DNA of 64,000 nucleotides from Bacillota bacterium (GCA_023406895.1 JAEXTV010000021.1:62001-126000), one strand, 5' to 3'. Shown: positions 33,456 through 42,816, counted from the first letter of the stretch. Numbers and translations are program-made. Notes: generated by a model not told the origin, from the letters alone.

Positions 33456-35473
33456 TGACGCTGAGCGATCCCGCGGCAAAGGTGAAGGGTATCGGCGAAA
33501 AGAAAGCCAAGCTCTTTGAGAAACTTGGCATCGTCACCATTGCCGATTTGGTTTACTATATGCCGCGCGGATACGAGTCGCAGGGGCAGAGCGTTACAAT
33601 CAGCGGATTGAAAGACGGTGAAGTCTTTAACATCACAGCCGTCATCAGCGGAGAACCGTCGTTTCGAAGGATCAAAAGCGGTCTTAATCTTGCCAAGTTT
33701 TCGTTGCATGACGAAACCGGCTGGGTTGAGGCTGTTTTTTTCAACCAACCGTATATACGAAAAATGTACAAGGATGGCGACCGGGTTTATGTATCCGGCC
33801 GCGTTAAGAGAGTCGGCAAACGTTTTCAGTTTACCAATCCGCATATGGAAAAGCAGGGCGGCGAACATAACGGGATTAACCCCGTGTATCCGCTCACGGC
33901 AGGTCTCACCCAAAAAACGATGCGTCTTGCCGTCAAGGCGGGACTCAACGCGGTGCGCGGGCAGCTCAAAGACATTTTTACAAACGAATTCAGAGCAGCG
34001 CATAAGCTCGCAGAAATTAATTATTCGATTGACAACATTCATTTCCCGGAAAACGAGGACGCGCTGGCACACGCAAAACGGCGGCTGATATTTGAAGAGC
34101 TGTTGCTTTTCAATGTTGCACTGTCTCAGCGCGATGCCGCTGCATGCTCCGGCGCGAAGCCGATGTTCGCATGCGGCGAAGAATTAACTATATTCTTTGA
34201 TCGTTTGGGGTATGAACCGACGAACGCGCAGCGGCGCGTGATGAAGGAAATCGAAGAGGATCTGCGAAAAGAAAAGCCGATGAACCGGCTGCTGCAGGGC
34301 GATGTGGGCAGCGGTAAAACCACGCCCGCGTTTTATGCCATGCACATCTGCATCAAAAGCGGCTGCCAGTGTGTGCTGATGGCCCCCACTGAAGTGCTCG
34401 CGGCTCAGCATTTCGCCAATGCGCAGCGAGTATTCTGCGATGTGGGCATCAACATGGAGCTGCTGACGGGCAGCACACCAGCCGCCCAGCGGCGCGCGAT
34501 TTATGAAAACATCGCGTGCGGACAGACGGATATCGTGATCGGCACACACGCGGTGCTGTATGACAACGTTCAGTTCGCGAACCTAGGGCTTGTGATTACC
34601 GATGAGCAGCACCGATTCGGCGTGGGTCAGCGCGCGATGCTCGAGACGAAGGGGCGTGCGCCGCATACGCTGATTATGTCGGCCACGCCGATTCCGCGCA
34701 CGCTCGCCTTAATCCTTTACGGGAAAACAGACATCTCGATACTCGACGAGCTGCCGCCGGGCCGTCGTCCGGTTAAAACGTTTTGCGTTTCCGAAGCCAA
34801 GCGGCGAGATATGTACGGTTTTATAGAAAACGAAATCAAAAAAGGGTCGCAGGTGTATGTGGTCTGTCCGCTTGTGGAAGACAGCGACGCCGTTAATGTG
34901 CGCTCCTCCGAGCAGGTGTTCGAGGAAATCAGTGCACGGTTTTCCTGTGCCGCGCTGCTGCACGGACGGCTGAAGCCGCAGGAGAAAAACGACATCATGG
35001 CGCGCTTTAAAGCCAAGGAGTTTTCAATTCTTGTTTCGACAACCGTGATCGAGGTGGGCGTGGATGTGCCGGAAGCCACGGTGATGGTGATTGAAAACGC
35101 GGAGCGATTCGGGCTTGCGCAGCTGCACCAGCTGCGCGGGCGCGTGGGGCGCGGGCAAAAAGCGTCCTATTGCTTTTTGATGTCAGAGCAGGCCGATAAT
35201 GAGCGCCTGAGTATACTCTGCAAAACGAACGATGGTTTTAAAATAGCCGAGGAGGATTTGCGGCTTCGCGGGCCCGGGCAGTTTCTGGGTGCCAAGCAAA
35301 GTGGTATGTCCGATCTTTATATGGCCAACCTTATCAAGGATATGGCACTGCTCACACAGACGAGAGAGCTTGCAAACTGTGTGAAAGCACAAGACGCTGA
35401 GCTATATGCACAATTGCTTGCGGCTGCAAACGCGCGATTTTCACAAAAATTAGAAAAAACCACGATCAATTAA
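33455..35473 (+). CDS. recG: ATP-dependent DNA helicase RecG
   Basis: Branch-migrating helicase that remodels stalled forks and Holliday junctions. 672 residues; N-terminal wedge/OB domain (ITAVISGEPSFRR... NPVYPLTAGL), Walker A GDVGSGKTTPAFYAM, DEQH box (ITDEQHRFGVGQRAML), motif III SATPIPRTLAL, motif VI QLRGRVGRGQKASYC and the C-terminal TRG region (EDLRLRGPGQFLGAKQSG). Start ATG overlaps the yloV stop. Confidence 0.97.
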   Translation: MTLSDPAAKVKGIGEKKAKLFEKLGIVTIADLVYYMPRGYESQGQSVTISGLKDGEVFNITAVISGEPSFRRIKSGLNLAKFSLHDETGWVEAVFFNQPYIRKMYKDGDRVYVSGRVKRVGKRFQFTNPHMEKQGGEHNGINPVYPLTAGLTQKTMRLAVKAGLNAVRGQLKDIFTNEFRAAHKLAEINYSIDNIHFPENEDALAHAKRRLIFEELLLFNVALSQRDAAACSGAKPMFACGEELTIFFDRLGYEPTNAQRRVMKEIEEDLRKEKPMNRLLQGDVGSGKTTPAFYAMHICIKSGCQCVLMAPTEVLAAQHFANAQRVFCDVGINMELLTGSTPAAQRRAIYENIACGQTDIVIGTHAVLYDNVQFANLGLVITDEQHRFGVGQRAMLETKGRAPHTLIMSATPIPRTLALILYGKTDISILDELPPGRRPVKTFCVSEAKRRDMYGFIENEIKKGSQVYVVCPLVEDSDAVNVRSSEQVFEEISARFSCAALLHGRLKPQEKNDIMARFKAKEFSILVSTTVIEVGVDVPEATVMVIENAERFGLAQLHQLRGRVGRGQKASYCFLMSEQADNERLSILCKTNDGFKIAEEDLRLRGPGQFLGAKQSGMSDLYMANLIKDMALLTQTRELANCVKAQDAELYAQLLAAANARFSQKLEKTTIN

Positions 35474-35559
35474 TTTCATTTCGCTTAATTTATTGCCAGC
35501 GTACTTTATTTTTTTTTGGGCAAATTAAATATACAAAGCAATAAAGGAGGTGAAAAGCG

Positions 35560-35748
35560 ATGGCAAGAAACAAAACCTTGGTGCCGGAAGCAAAAAGCGC
35601 CCTTAACAAAATGAAGTATGAAGTGGCAAATGACCTTGGTGTCAGTTTGAAAGAGGGTTACAACGGCGATCTCACATCCAAGCAGAACGGCTCGGTGGGC
35701 GGTGAGATGGTCAAGAGGATGATCAAGCAGGCGGAGAAAACAAAGTAA
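35560..35748 (+). CDS. Small acid-soluble spore protein, alpha/beta type (copy 1)
   Basis: 62-residue DNA-binding protein that coats DNA in the dormant spore and protects it from UV and heat. Diagnostic blocks: KMKYEVANDLGV (containing the GPR protease site region), GYNGDLTSKQNGSVGGEMVKRMI. It has the strong AAAGGAGGTG ribosome-binding site expected for abundantly made spore proteins. A sigma-G promoter is expected upstream but I could not find a convincing match. A second copy follows after 47 bases. Confidence 0.95.
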   Translation: MARNKTLVPEAKSALNKMKYEVANDLGVSLKEGYNGDLTSKQNGSVGGEMVKRMIKQAEKTK

Positions 35749-35795
35749 TACCTATTCATAAAGAAGATTAAGACAGAAATGGAGGACATCAGTTT

Positions 35796-35981
35796 ATGTC
35801 AAATAGGAACAGACAGAATCAAAATCTTGACAGCATGAAGTACGAAATTGCGAATGAACTGGGCGTTAACCTAAAACAAGGTTACAACGGCGACCTGACC
35901 GCCAAAGAAGCGGGCTATGTCGGCGGGTATATGGTGAAGAGAATGATCGAACAGGTGGAGCGCCAGATGGCCGGCAAGTAA
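35796..35981 (+). CDS. Small acid-soluble spore protein, alpha/beta type (copy 2)
   Basis: 61 residues, paralogue of the preceding gene: SMKYEIANELGVNLKQGYNG followed by DLTAKEAGYVGGYMVKRMIEQ. Differences between the copies are spread along the length, so the duplication is not recent. RBS ATGGAGGA. A strong intrinsic terminator follows, so the pair probably forms one unit made in the forespore. Confidence 0.95.
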   Translation: MSNRNRQNQNLDSMKYEIANELGVNLKQGYNGDLTAKEAGYVGGYMVKRMIEQVERQMAGK

Positions 35982-35993
35982 ACAAGAATGATC

Positions 35994-36022
35994 AAAAGCG
36001 CTGGGAAACCGGCGCTTTTTTT
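35994..36022 (+). terminator. Intrinsic terminator after the SASP genes
   Basis: AAAAGCGCTGG, GAAA, CCGGCGCTTTT: 11-bp stem (one T-G pair), GNRA-type loop, followed by a run of T. Confidence 0.85.
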
Positions 36023-36095
36023 GTATCGATTGGAACGAATTGTATAAATCTATCTTAGAGCTCACAATCCAAAGAGGACGTTTGATCATCTAATT

Positions 36096-36242
36096 ATGTT
36101 TGATGAGGAGCAATATCAGGACGAGGGTGGATTAAGATATCGGTATTATGTTTTGTTGATTGCGATGGCGGAACACAATGCGTTATCGCAGCTGGCTCTT
36201 CAGAACACCTGTGCAGTGAATGGAAATTGCGATATTTCTTAA
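36096..36242 (+). other. Candidate 48-codon reading frame in the SASP-hisZ gap (doubtful)
   Basis: The 280 bases between the SASP terminator and the hisZ promoter hold no recognised gene. One ATG-started frame (MFDEEQYQDEGGLRYRYY..., ending CDIS) is open for 48 codons. The nearest AG-rich element (AAAGAGGA) is about 17 bases upstream of the ATG, too far for a good ribosome-binding site. No family recognised. Confidence 0.25.
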
Positions 36243-36302
36243 AGCTGCTATCACCTCTTTTTAATTTGATTCGATTTTGTTGTTTATCTTGAAAAAGATG
36301 GG

Positions 36303-36331
36303 TTGACATATATACCGCGCTCTTGTATATT
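36303..36331 (+). promoter_or_regulatory. Predicted sigma-A promoter of the histidine operon
   Basis: Perfect TTGACA, 17-base spacer, TATATT, 54 bases before the hisZ start. No T-box leader or histidine-rich leader peptide was found between it and hisZ. Confidence 0.8.
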
Positions 36332-36384
36332 GTTTATTATATTAATAATTTAGCATAGTAAAACGATGAAATATTGAGGCGAAT

Positions 36385-37578
36385 ATGGATAAATATAAAA
36401 AGCATGTGCCCGATGGCGTGGAAGACTGTCTGCCCGCGGAATGCTATATCAAAAAGAATATCGAAGGCGCATTGAGGAAGGTGTTCACGCTTTCTGGTTT
36501 TGATGAAATTGAAACGCCGACCTATGAGCATATCGATGTGTTCCAAAGCGGTGTCGGGTCGTATATTCAGGAGAGTATGATCAAGTTTGTGGATACCAAC
36601 GGACGTATCCTCGTGCTGCGTCCTGACCTCACGGTGCCGATTGCGCGTGTGGCGGCCACAAAGTTTGACGGAAAAGCACAGCGGCTGTTTTACATACAGA
36701 ATTCGTATGCGGCCGCGGAACCGGCCATTGGCAAAGCGGGTGAGTTTACACAGGCTGGTATTGAGCTGATCGGAGACGAAAGCGACTATGCCGATGCGGA
36801 AGTGATTGCGCTCGCCGTCAAAGCGCTTAAAACGGCAGGGCTTAATAGCTTCACGGTGGACATCGGTCAGGTCTCATTTTTTAAAGCGCTGATCGGTGAA
36901 GCAAACCTCAAAGACGCGGAAATCGACCAACTCAGGCACGCGGTGGACGCCAAGGACAAAATGGCAATCGAAGCGCTCTCCAAGCAGTTTGGCCTCAATG
37001 AAGAGCTCAGTGAACAGATTACGGCACTGACCGACCTGTTCGGCGGCAACGAGGTTTTTGAAAAGGCGCTGCGGGTGTCGCAACGCCAGGAATGCGTGGA
37101 TGCTGTGGAAAATCTGCGCAAGGTCTATTCGCTGCTCAACGCATTCGGGCTCAGTGAATACATCACGATTGACCTCGGGATGCTGCACGATATCGCTTAT
37201 TATTCGGGAATCATATTCAGAGGCCTCGCAACGGGCATCGGTTTTCCGGTGGTTTCGGGCGGTCGCTACGATGAGCTGCTCGGCAAATTCGGTAAAGCGG
37301 CTCCCGCAACCGGCTTTGCGCTGGGCATCAAGCGCGTGATGATCGCGATGGAGAGGCAGGGGCTGCTCGGCGGCTATTATGAAACGGACGCCATCGTTTC
37401 GTGCGATACGGGCGCGTGCGGCGCGGCCTACGCGTTTGCAGAGGCCATGAGAAAGCAGGGCAAGCGGACGGTGTTTATCTCGGGGCTCAGCATCGGCAGC
37501 CTGCTTAGCGAAAAGGAACGAATGGGTGCAAAGGAAGCTGTTTTTTTTGACGCAAGCGGCTACCTTCAGACGTTATAA
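36385..37578 (+). CDS. hisZ: ATP phosphoribosyltransferase regulatory subunit HisZ
   Basis: HisRS-like protein without aminoacylation activity that completes the short form of HisG and makes it sensitive to histidine. 397 residues starting MDKYKKHVPDGVEDCLP; class II motif 2-like region VLRPDLTVPIARVAAT and FYIQNSYAAAEPAIGKAGEFTQAGIELIG, later SGGRYDELLGKFGKAAPATGFALG. First gene of the operon, followed by hisG after 9 bases, which matches the hetero-octamer HisZG. Confidence 0.94.
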   Translation: MDKYKKHVPDGVEDCLPAECYIKKNIEGALRKVFTLSGFDEIETPTYEHIDVFQSGVGSYIQESMIKFVDTNGRILVLRPDLTVPIARVAATKFDGKAQRLFYIQNSYAAAEPAIGKAGEFTQAGIELIGDESDYADAEVIALAVKALKTAGLNSFTVDIGQVSFFKALIGEANLKDAEIDQLRHAVDAKDKMAIEALSKQFGLNEELSEQITALTDLFGGNEVFEKALRVSQRQECVDAVENLRKVYSLLNAFGLSEYITIDLGMLHDIAYYSGIIFRGLATGIGFPVVSGGRYDELLGKFGKAAPATGFALGIKRVMIAMERQGLLGGYYETDAIVSCDTGACGAAYAFAEAMRKQGKRTVFISGLSIGSLLSEKERMGAKEAVFFDASGYLQTL

Positions 37579-37587
37579 GGAGTAAAT

Positions 37588-38223
37588 ATGCAGATTACGA
37601 TAGCGTTGGCCAAGGGCCGTCTCGCCGAAAAAGCGATGGTGATACTCGAAAAGTGCGGCATTGACTGCAGCGAGCTCAAAGAGGATTCACGCAAGCTGAT
37701 TTTTTACGATAAGAAAAACGACGTGCGCTTTATATTGGTGAAGCCCATCGATGTCCCGACTTATGTGGATCACGGCGTTGCGGATATGGGCATCGTCGGC
37801 AAGGATACGCTGCTCGAGGCAAACCTGCCGCTCTATGAAATGGTGGATATGAAACTCGGCAAATGCCGTCTGGCTGTTGCGGGCTATCCCAAAAGGCAGG
37901 ACAACTCACTGACGTCGTCCGTGCTGCGCGTTGCCACCAAGTATCCCGAAATTGCCAAGCGCTTTTACGCATCAAAAGGCGTTTCAATAGAATGTATCAA
38001 GCTGCATGGCAGCGTGGAGCTCGGGCCGATACTCGGGCTGTCCGACGTGATTCTCGACATTGTGGAAAGCGGGAGAACGCTCGTGGAGAACGGCCTTGTG
38101 ATCATCGATGAGGTCTGCGGCGTATCCGCGCGCCTCGCGGTGAACCGGGCCAGCCTTAAAATTAAGGCGTCGGTATTAAAGCCTTTGATTGAAAAGATCG
38201 AAAAGGCGGTGGAGGAAGCATGA
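37588..38223 (+). CDS. hisG: ATP phosphoribosyltransferase, short form HisG
   Basis: First step of histidine synthesis, joining ATP and PRPP. 211 residues, the short form that lacks the C-terminal regulatory domain and therefore needs HisZ. Blocks: IALAKGRLAEKAM, DVPTYVDHGVADMGIVGKD, and the PRPP loop LSDVILDIVESGRTLVENGL. RBS AAGGAG. Overlaps hisD by four bases. Confidence 0.96.
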   Translation: MQITIALAKGRLAEKAMVILEKCGIDCSELKEDSRKLIFYDKKNDVRFILVKPIDVPTYVDHGVADMGIVGKDTLLEANLPLYEMVDMKLGKCRLAVAGYPKRQDNSLTSSVLRVATKYPEIAKRFYASKGVSIECIKLHGSVELGPILGLSDVILDIVESGRTLVENGLVIIDEVCGVSARLAVNRASLKIKASVLKPLIEKIEKAVEEA

Positions 38224-39530
38224 TCCGGATTTATGATTCGGGTGACATCGAAACGGTGATGGCGCGCTTGAGCCGCAAAGCGGAAGCGGATGAAAACGTG
38301 ATCAATACCGTCCGGAGCGTCGTCAGGGATGTGGCGGACCGCGGCGACGAAGCGCTATTTGAATATACAAAAAGATTTGACGGCTTTGCGCTGAGCGCGG
38401 ATAACATGCGTGTGACCCGGCAGGAGATTGATAACGCGTACGCCGTAGTGTCTGCCGATTTGCTGGAGACGCTCAAAACAAGCGCGGCTCATATTACCGC
38501 ATTTCATGAGCTGCAAAGAAGAGAAGGCTTTGAAAGACGGTTGAATGGCGCAATCACGGGGCGTATCGTGAGGCCGATGCAGCGGGCAGGCGTTTATGTG
38601 CCCGGCGGCAAGGCGGCGTACCCTTCGAGCGTGCTGATGAACATCATTCCCGCCAAAATTGCGGGGGTGGAACAGATCATCATGGTGACACCTCCCGGAA
38701 AAACGGGTGTGATTGAACCGCTGACGCTGGTTGCGGCGGACGTGGCCGGTGCGAACCTCATACTCAAAATCGGCGGCGCGCAGGCGGTTGCGGCACTGGC
38801 TTACGGCACACAAAGTGTCCCGAAAGCGGATATCATCACAGGGCCCGGCAACGCATATGTGGCGGCGGCCAAGCGTGAGGTTTACGGGATGGTGGGCATC
38901 GATATGATTGCGGGTCCGTCAGAGGTGCTGATTGTGGCCGATGAGACAGCGAGTCCCGCGTATGTGGCGGCAGATTTTCTCTCGCAGGCCGAGCATGACG
39001 AAAAAGCGGCCAGCATACTGCTGACACCGAGCGGGGAACTCGCAGATAGGGCGGCGGCAGAGATCGAACGGCAGCTCGCGCTGCTGCCCCGGCGTGATAT
39101 CGCGGCCCAGTCGCTTGCGGATTACGGCACGATCGTTGTGACGACATCGCTTGATGAGGCGTTTGATATCGCGAACAGAATGGCGCCCGAACACCTCGAG
39201 ATTCTCACGGAGAACCCGAGAGACGGCCTTGCAAGAGTGAAAAACGCGGGGGCTGTGTTCCTCGGGGCGTATTCGCCGGAACCGCTCGGCGATTATTTTG
39301 CGGGCCCGAATCATGTGCTGCCCACATCGGGGACAGCAAGGTTCTCGTCGCCGCTTTCCGTGGACGCGTTCATGAAAATGATCAATTATATCGAATACGA
39401 CAGGCAAAGCCTTGAAGCCTGTTACCGAGATATAGACCGCTTTGCGCGTGCGGAAGGGCTGACCGCGCATGCGAGAAGCGCTGCGATACGATTTAAGGAC
39501 GAACCGTTTGAAAAGGAGGGGACACGATGA
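38220..39530 (+). CDS. hisD: Histidinol dehydrogenase
   Basis: Last two oxidations of the pathway, histidinol to histidine with NAD. 436 residues; VYVPGGKAAYPSSVLMN, GPGNAYVAAAKREVYG, AGPSEVLIVAD, the zinc and catalytic residues in LSQAEHDEKAAS and AGPNHVLPTSGTARFSSPLSV. Overlaps hisG and hisB by four bases each (ATGA). Confidence 0.97.
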   Translation: MIRIYDSGDIETVMARLSRKAEADENVINTVRSVVRDVADRGDEALFEYTKRFDGFALSADNMRVTRQEIDNAYAVVSADLLETLKTSAAHITAFHELQRREGFERRLNGAITGRIVRPMQRAGVYVPGGKAAYPSSVLMNIIPAKIAGVEQIIMVTPPGKTGVIEPLTLVAADVAGANLILKIGGAQAVAALAYGTQSVPKADIITGPGNAYVAAAKREVYGMVGIDMIAGPSEVLIVADETASPAYVAADFLSQAEHDEKAASILLTPSGELADRAAAEIERQLALLPRRDIAAQSLADYGTIVVTTSLDEAFDIANRMAPEHLEILTENPRDGLARVKNAGAVFLGAYSPEPLGDYFAGPNHVLPTSGTARFSSPLSVDAFMKMINYIEYDRQSLEACYRDIDRFARAEGLTAHARSAAIRFKDEPFEKEGTR

Positions 39531-40111
39531 GAAGCGCGGAAATCCAGAGGAATACCAACGAAACCAGAATCGGCTTGTCGCTCGAGATCGACGGAGACGG
39601 ATCGCGCCGAATCAGCACGGGTATCGGCTTTTTTGATCACATGCTCGATCTGTTTGCGAAGCACGGCCTGTTTGATATTGACCTGAGCGTAAGCGGCGAT
39701 CTGCACGTGGACGAGCACCACACTGTGGAGGATGCGGGCATTGTGCTCGGCGAAGCGTTTGCGCAGGCTGTAGGAGATAAAGCGGGCATCTGCCGATATG
39801 CCACTCAGTTTGTGCCGATGGATGAAGCGCTCGCGTTTGTCAGCGTGGATTTTTCGGGACGTGCGTTTCTGCAATACAGCGTGGACTGCCCGGACAGAAT
39901 GGTGGGCGGCATCAGCAGTCAGATATTCGAAGAATTCTTCCGCGCTTTTGCGACAGCCGCGAAGATCACGCTGCACATCGGCGTGCTGTACGGCAGCAAC
40001 ACACATCACATGATTGAAGCGGTGTTCAAAGCCGTCGCACGCGCCATACGGTTTGCGCTCGAGGACGATCCCAGAAACAGCGGCATACCGTCCACAAAAG
40101 GAGTCTTATAG
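39527..40111 (+). CDS. hisB: Imidazoleglycerol-phosphate dehydratase
   Basis: Dehydrates imidazole-glycerol phosphate. 194 residues, the monofunctional form without the histidinol-phosphatase domain found in E. coli HisB. Metal-binding histidines in GFFDHMLDLFAKHG, DEHHTVED, and HHMIEAVFKAVARA. Overlaps hisD; three bases before hisH. Confidence 0.97.
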   Translation: MRSAEIQRNTNETRIGLSLEIDGDGSRRISTGIGFFDHMLDLFAKHGLFDIDLSVSGDLHVDEHHTVEDAGIVLGEAFAQAVGDKAGICRYATQFVPMDEALAFVSVDFSGRAFLQYSVDCPDRMVGGISSQIFEEFFRAFATAAKITLHIGVLYGSNTHHMIEAVFKAVARAIRFALEDDPRNSGIPSTKGVL

Positions 40112-40114
40112 GCT

Positions 40115-40714
40115 ATGATAGCGATCATCGATTACGGCATGGGCAATCTGCGCAGCGTGCAGAAGGCGTTTGAGTATTTGGGTCTCGACGCGCGCATCAC
40201 CGACAGCCAAAACGATTTGAAAGACGCGTCGCACATTGTGCTGCCCGGCGTCGGTGCCTTTGCCGACGCGGCCGCGTGCCTTGATCAGTCGGGCATGCAG
40301 CGCACCATGCTTGAAGAGATTAAAAAAGGAAAGCCGTTTCTTGGCATTTGCCTTGGCATGCAGCTGCTGTTTGATGCGAGCCATGAGAACGGCGAGCATA
40401 AGGGCCTCGGGCTCATATCGGGCGAGGTGGTGCCGTTCAAGGTGCAAGGCCTTAAAGTGCCGCATATGGGCTGGAACAGCCTCATAGCGCGGGATAATGC
40501 GCTGTTTGATGACATCGACGGCAAGTTTGTTTATTTTGTCCACTCATACCATGCGGCGGGTGTTCCCGATTGCTGCATCATCGCCGAGGCCGATTACGGC
40601 GATCGCTTTACGGCCGCCGTGCAAAAGGACAATATATTCGGGCTGCAGTTTCATCCTGAGAAGAGCGGCGATACAGGGCTCGATATGCTTCGCCGCTTCG
40701 GAGGGCTAAAATGA
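40115..40714 (+). CDS. hisH: Imidazole glycerol phosphate synthase subunit HisH (glutaminase)
   Basis: Class I glutamine amidotransferase that supplies ammonia to HisF. 199 residues: IDYGMGNLRSVQKAFEYLG, oxyanion PGVGAFADA, nucleophile in FLGICLGMQLLF (Cys), and the His-Glu pair in GLQFHPEKSG. hisA follows with a four-base overlap. Confidence 0.97.
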   Translation: MIAIIDYGMGNLRSVQKAFEYLGLDARITDSQNDLKDASHIVLPGVGAFADAAACLDQSGMQRTMLEEIKKGKPFLGICLGMQLLFDASHENGEHKGLGLISGEVVPFKVQGLKVPHMGWNSLIARDNALFDDIDGKFVYFVHSYHAAGVPDCCIIAEADYGDRFTAAVQKDNIFGLQFHPEKSGDTGLDMLRRFGGLK

Positions 40715-41424
40715 TCATTTATCCGGCAATTGACTTGAAGAACGGCGTTTGTGTGCGCTTGAAGATGGGCGATATGGAGCAGGCGACCGAATATGGCGAT
40801 CCCGCCGAGGTGGCGCTCAAATGGCAGCAGCTTGGCGCGCCGTACCTGCACGTGGTGGATTTGGACGCGGCATTCGCGGGTGCGTTCTCCAACCGCGATA
40901 CGGTTGCGAAGATACTTAGAGCCGTATCAATACCCGTGCAGCTCGGCGGCGGTATCCGCTGCATGAAGGATATCGATGACAGGCTGGGCAGCCTTGATAT
41001 CAAGCGCGTGATTATCGGCACGGCCGCCATCGAGAACCCGGAACTGGTGAAACAGGCCGCGGCCAAATATCCGGGGCGCATCGTTGTGGGTATTGACGCC
41101 AAAGACGGACGTGTGGCCACACGCGGCTGGGCATCCGACACGGGTGAAAACCCAGTCAATCTCGCGAACGAGATGAAGAAGCGCGGAATCGATACAATCA
41201 TCTATACCGATATTGCGCGTGACGGCATGCTGACCGGACCGAATGTGGACGCGGTGAAAGCCATGGTTGAGCAAACGGGCATGGAAATCATCGCATCTGG
41301 CGGCATGAGCGTACCGGGCGACGTGACGGCTGTGAAAGACGCGGGGGCGCAGGGCGTCATCATCGGCAAGGCGCTGTATACGGGCGGCATCACGATTGAT
41401 GAAGCGATCAGACTGGGGGCTTAA
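40711..41424 (+). CDS. hisA: 1-(5-phosphoribosyl)-5-[(5-phosphoribosylamino)methylideneamino]imidazole-4-carboxamide isomerase HisA
   Basis: TIM-barrel Amadori isomerase, 237 residues. Catalytic Asp in YPAIDLKNGVCVRL and the second Asp in YTDIARDGMLTGPN; phosphate loops VQLGGGIR and IIASGGMS. Overlaps hisH; related by ancient duplication to HisF, encoded three bases downstream. Confidence 0.96.
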   Translation: MIIYPAIDLKNGVCVRLKMGDMEQATEYGDPAEVALKWQQLGAPYLHVVDLDAAFAGAFSNRDTVAKILRAVSIPVQLGGGIRCMKDIDDRLGSLDIKRVIIGTAAIENPELVKQAAAKYPGRIVVGIDAKDGRVATRGWASDTGENPVNLANEMKKRGIDTIIYTDIARDGMLTGPNVDAVKAMVEQTGMEIIASGGMSVPGDVTAVKDAGAQGVIIGKALYTGGITIDEAIRLGA

Positions 41425-41427
41425 CGC

Positions 41428-42189
41428 ATGCTGACAAAACGAATTATACCCTGCCTCGATGTGGATGCCGGGCGCGTGGTCAAGGGCGTCAACTTTGTGG
41501 ATATACGTGATGCGGGTGATCCCGTTGAGATGGCGAAGATGTTTAACAAGCAAGGGGCCGACGAGCTCGTGTTTCTGGATATCACGGCATCGTCTGACGG
41601 CCGTGCGATAATGAGTGATGTGGTGGCACGCACCGCGGAACAGGTTTTCATACCGCTCACCGTGGGCGGCGGCATCCGTACGGTGGCGGACTTCCGGGAG
41701 CTGCTGCGGCGCGGTGCGGATAAGATATCCGTCAACTCGGCGGCACTCAAAACCCCGGCGCTGATCAGCGAGGCGGCGGAGAAATTCGGCAGCCAGTGCG
41801 TGGTCTGCGCGATTGATGCCAAGAAACGAGCAGGCAGTGAAGGCTGGGAGGTATTTCTCAACGGCGGGCGTGTCGGCACTGGGCGCGACGCGGTGGAGTG
41901 GGCGTTGGAAGCCGAAAGGCTCGGTGCGGGAGAAATACTGCTCACGAGCATGGATGCGGACGGAACCAAGGACGGCTATGATATTCCGCTCACCAAAGCG
42001 ATATCCGAGGCTGTGAGGATCCCTGTGATCGCGTCGGGCGGCGCGGGCCGCTTAGAGCACTTTAGGGATGCGATTATGCAGGCCAGTGCCGACGCAGTGC
42101 TTGTGGCGTCATTGTTCCATTACGGCGTCTACACAGTTGGGGACGTCAAAGATTATTTAAAGAATGAAAATATCCCGGTGAGATTATAG
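41428..42189 (+). CDS. hisF: Imidazole glycerol phosphate synthase subunit HisF (cyclase)
   Basis: TIM-barrel cyclase that forms the imidazole ring and AICAR with HisH. 253 residues; IIPCLDVDAGRVVKGVNFV (catalytic Asp), FLDITASSDGR, VGGGIRTVADF, LLTSMDADGTKDGYD (second catalytic Asp) and ASGGAGRLEHF. Length and motifs are normal. Confidence 0.97.
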   Translation: MLTKRIIPCLDVDAGRVVKGVNFVDIRDAGDPVEMAKMFNKQGADELVFLDITASSDGRAIMSDVVARTAEQVFIPLTVGGGIRTVADFRELLRRGADKISVNSAALKTPALISEAAEKFGSQCVVCAIDAKKRAGSEGWEVFLNGGRVGTGRDAVEWALEAERLGAGEILLTSMDADGTKDGYDIPLTKAISEAVRIPVIASGGAGRLEHFRDAIMQASADAVLVASLFHYGVYTVGDVKDYLKNENIPVRL

Positions 42190-42201
42190 CGGAGGATGCT
42201 T

Positions 42202-42816
42202 ATGAATACTGACAACGTCAAATTCGATGAAAAAGGCCTTGTGCCTGTGGTGGTGCAGGACTATAAAACCAACTCGGTGCTGATGCTTGCGTACATGAAC
42301 GCGGAGTCTTTGAAAATCACACTAGAAACAGGGAATATGACGTATTACTCGCGCAGCAGGCAGAAACTATGGCGCAAGGGGGAAACATCCGGGCATTACC
42401 AGACGCTTAAAGAAATGAAGCTCGACTGCGACGGGGACACACTGCTTGCCCTTGTGGCTCAGGATGGCCCAGCGTGCCATACGGGCGCGTATTCGTGCTT
42501 CTTCGAGTCTTTGTACGGCAGCAGCGCTTATTCAGGCGGATACGGCATTATAGACGAACTGTTCGCAGTGATTGAAGACCGGCGGGATCATCCCAAGGAA
42601 GGATCGTACACGAACTACCTTTTTGACAAAGGCATCGATAAGATATGCAAAAAAATCGGTGAGGAAGCCGCCGAGATCATCATTGCGGCCAAGAACGCCG
42701 CGCCTGATGAGATCCGCTATGAAAGCGCCGATTTCCTCTATCATCTGCTCGTGCTGCTTTGTGAACGCGGCCTTAACCCGGGCGAAGTTTTTGCGGAGCT
42801 CCGGAAGCGAAGATAG
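42202..42816 (+). CDS. hisIE: Bifunctional phosphoribosyl-AMP cyclohydrolase/phosphoribosyl-ATP pyrophosphatase HisIE
   Basis: Steps two and three of the pathway. N-terminal HisI domain: VVVQDYKTNSVLMLAYMN, SRSRQKLWRKGETSGHYQ and metal site LDCDGDTLLALV with CHTGAYSCFF; C-terminal HisE domain: GSYTNYLFDKGIDKICKK, GEEAAEIIIAAKN. GGAGG ends immediately before an ATG at 42196, so the second ATG at 42202 (MNTDNVKF) is the likely start, giving 204 residues. Last gene of the operon; hisC and a histidinol-phosphatase are missing from it. Confidence 0.96.
   Translation: MNTDNVKFDEKGLVPVVVQDYKTNSVLMLAYMNAESLKITLETGNMTYYSRSRQKLWRKGETSGHYQTLKEMKLDCDGDTLLALVAQDGPACHTGAYSCFFESLYGSSAYSGGYGIIDELFAVIEDRRDHPKEGSYTNYLFDKGIDKICKKIGEEAAEIIIAAKNAAPDEIRYESADFLYHLLVLLCERGLNPGEVFAELRKRR

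Noticed and set aside
35474..35559. Sigma-G promoter for the first SASP gene.
   Set aside because: CAAATTA resembles a sigma-G -10, but no acceptable -35 lies 17-18 bases upstream, so I did not list it.
36023..36384. T-box or histidine leader in front of hisZ.
   Set aside because: No specifier-loop/T-box sequence and no run of His codons between the promoter and hisZ.
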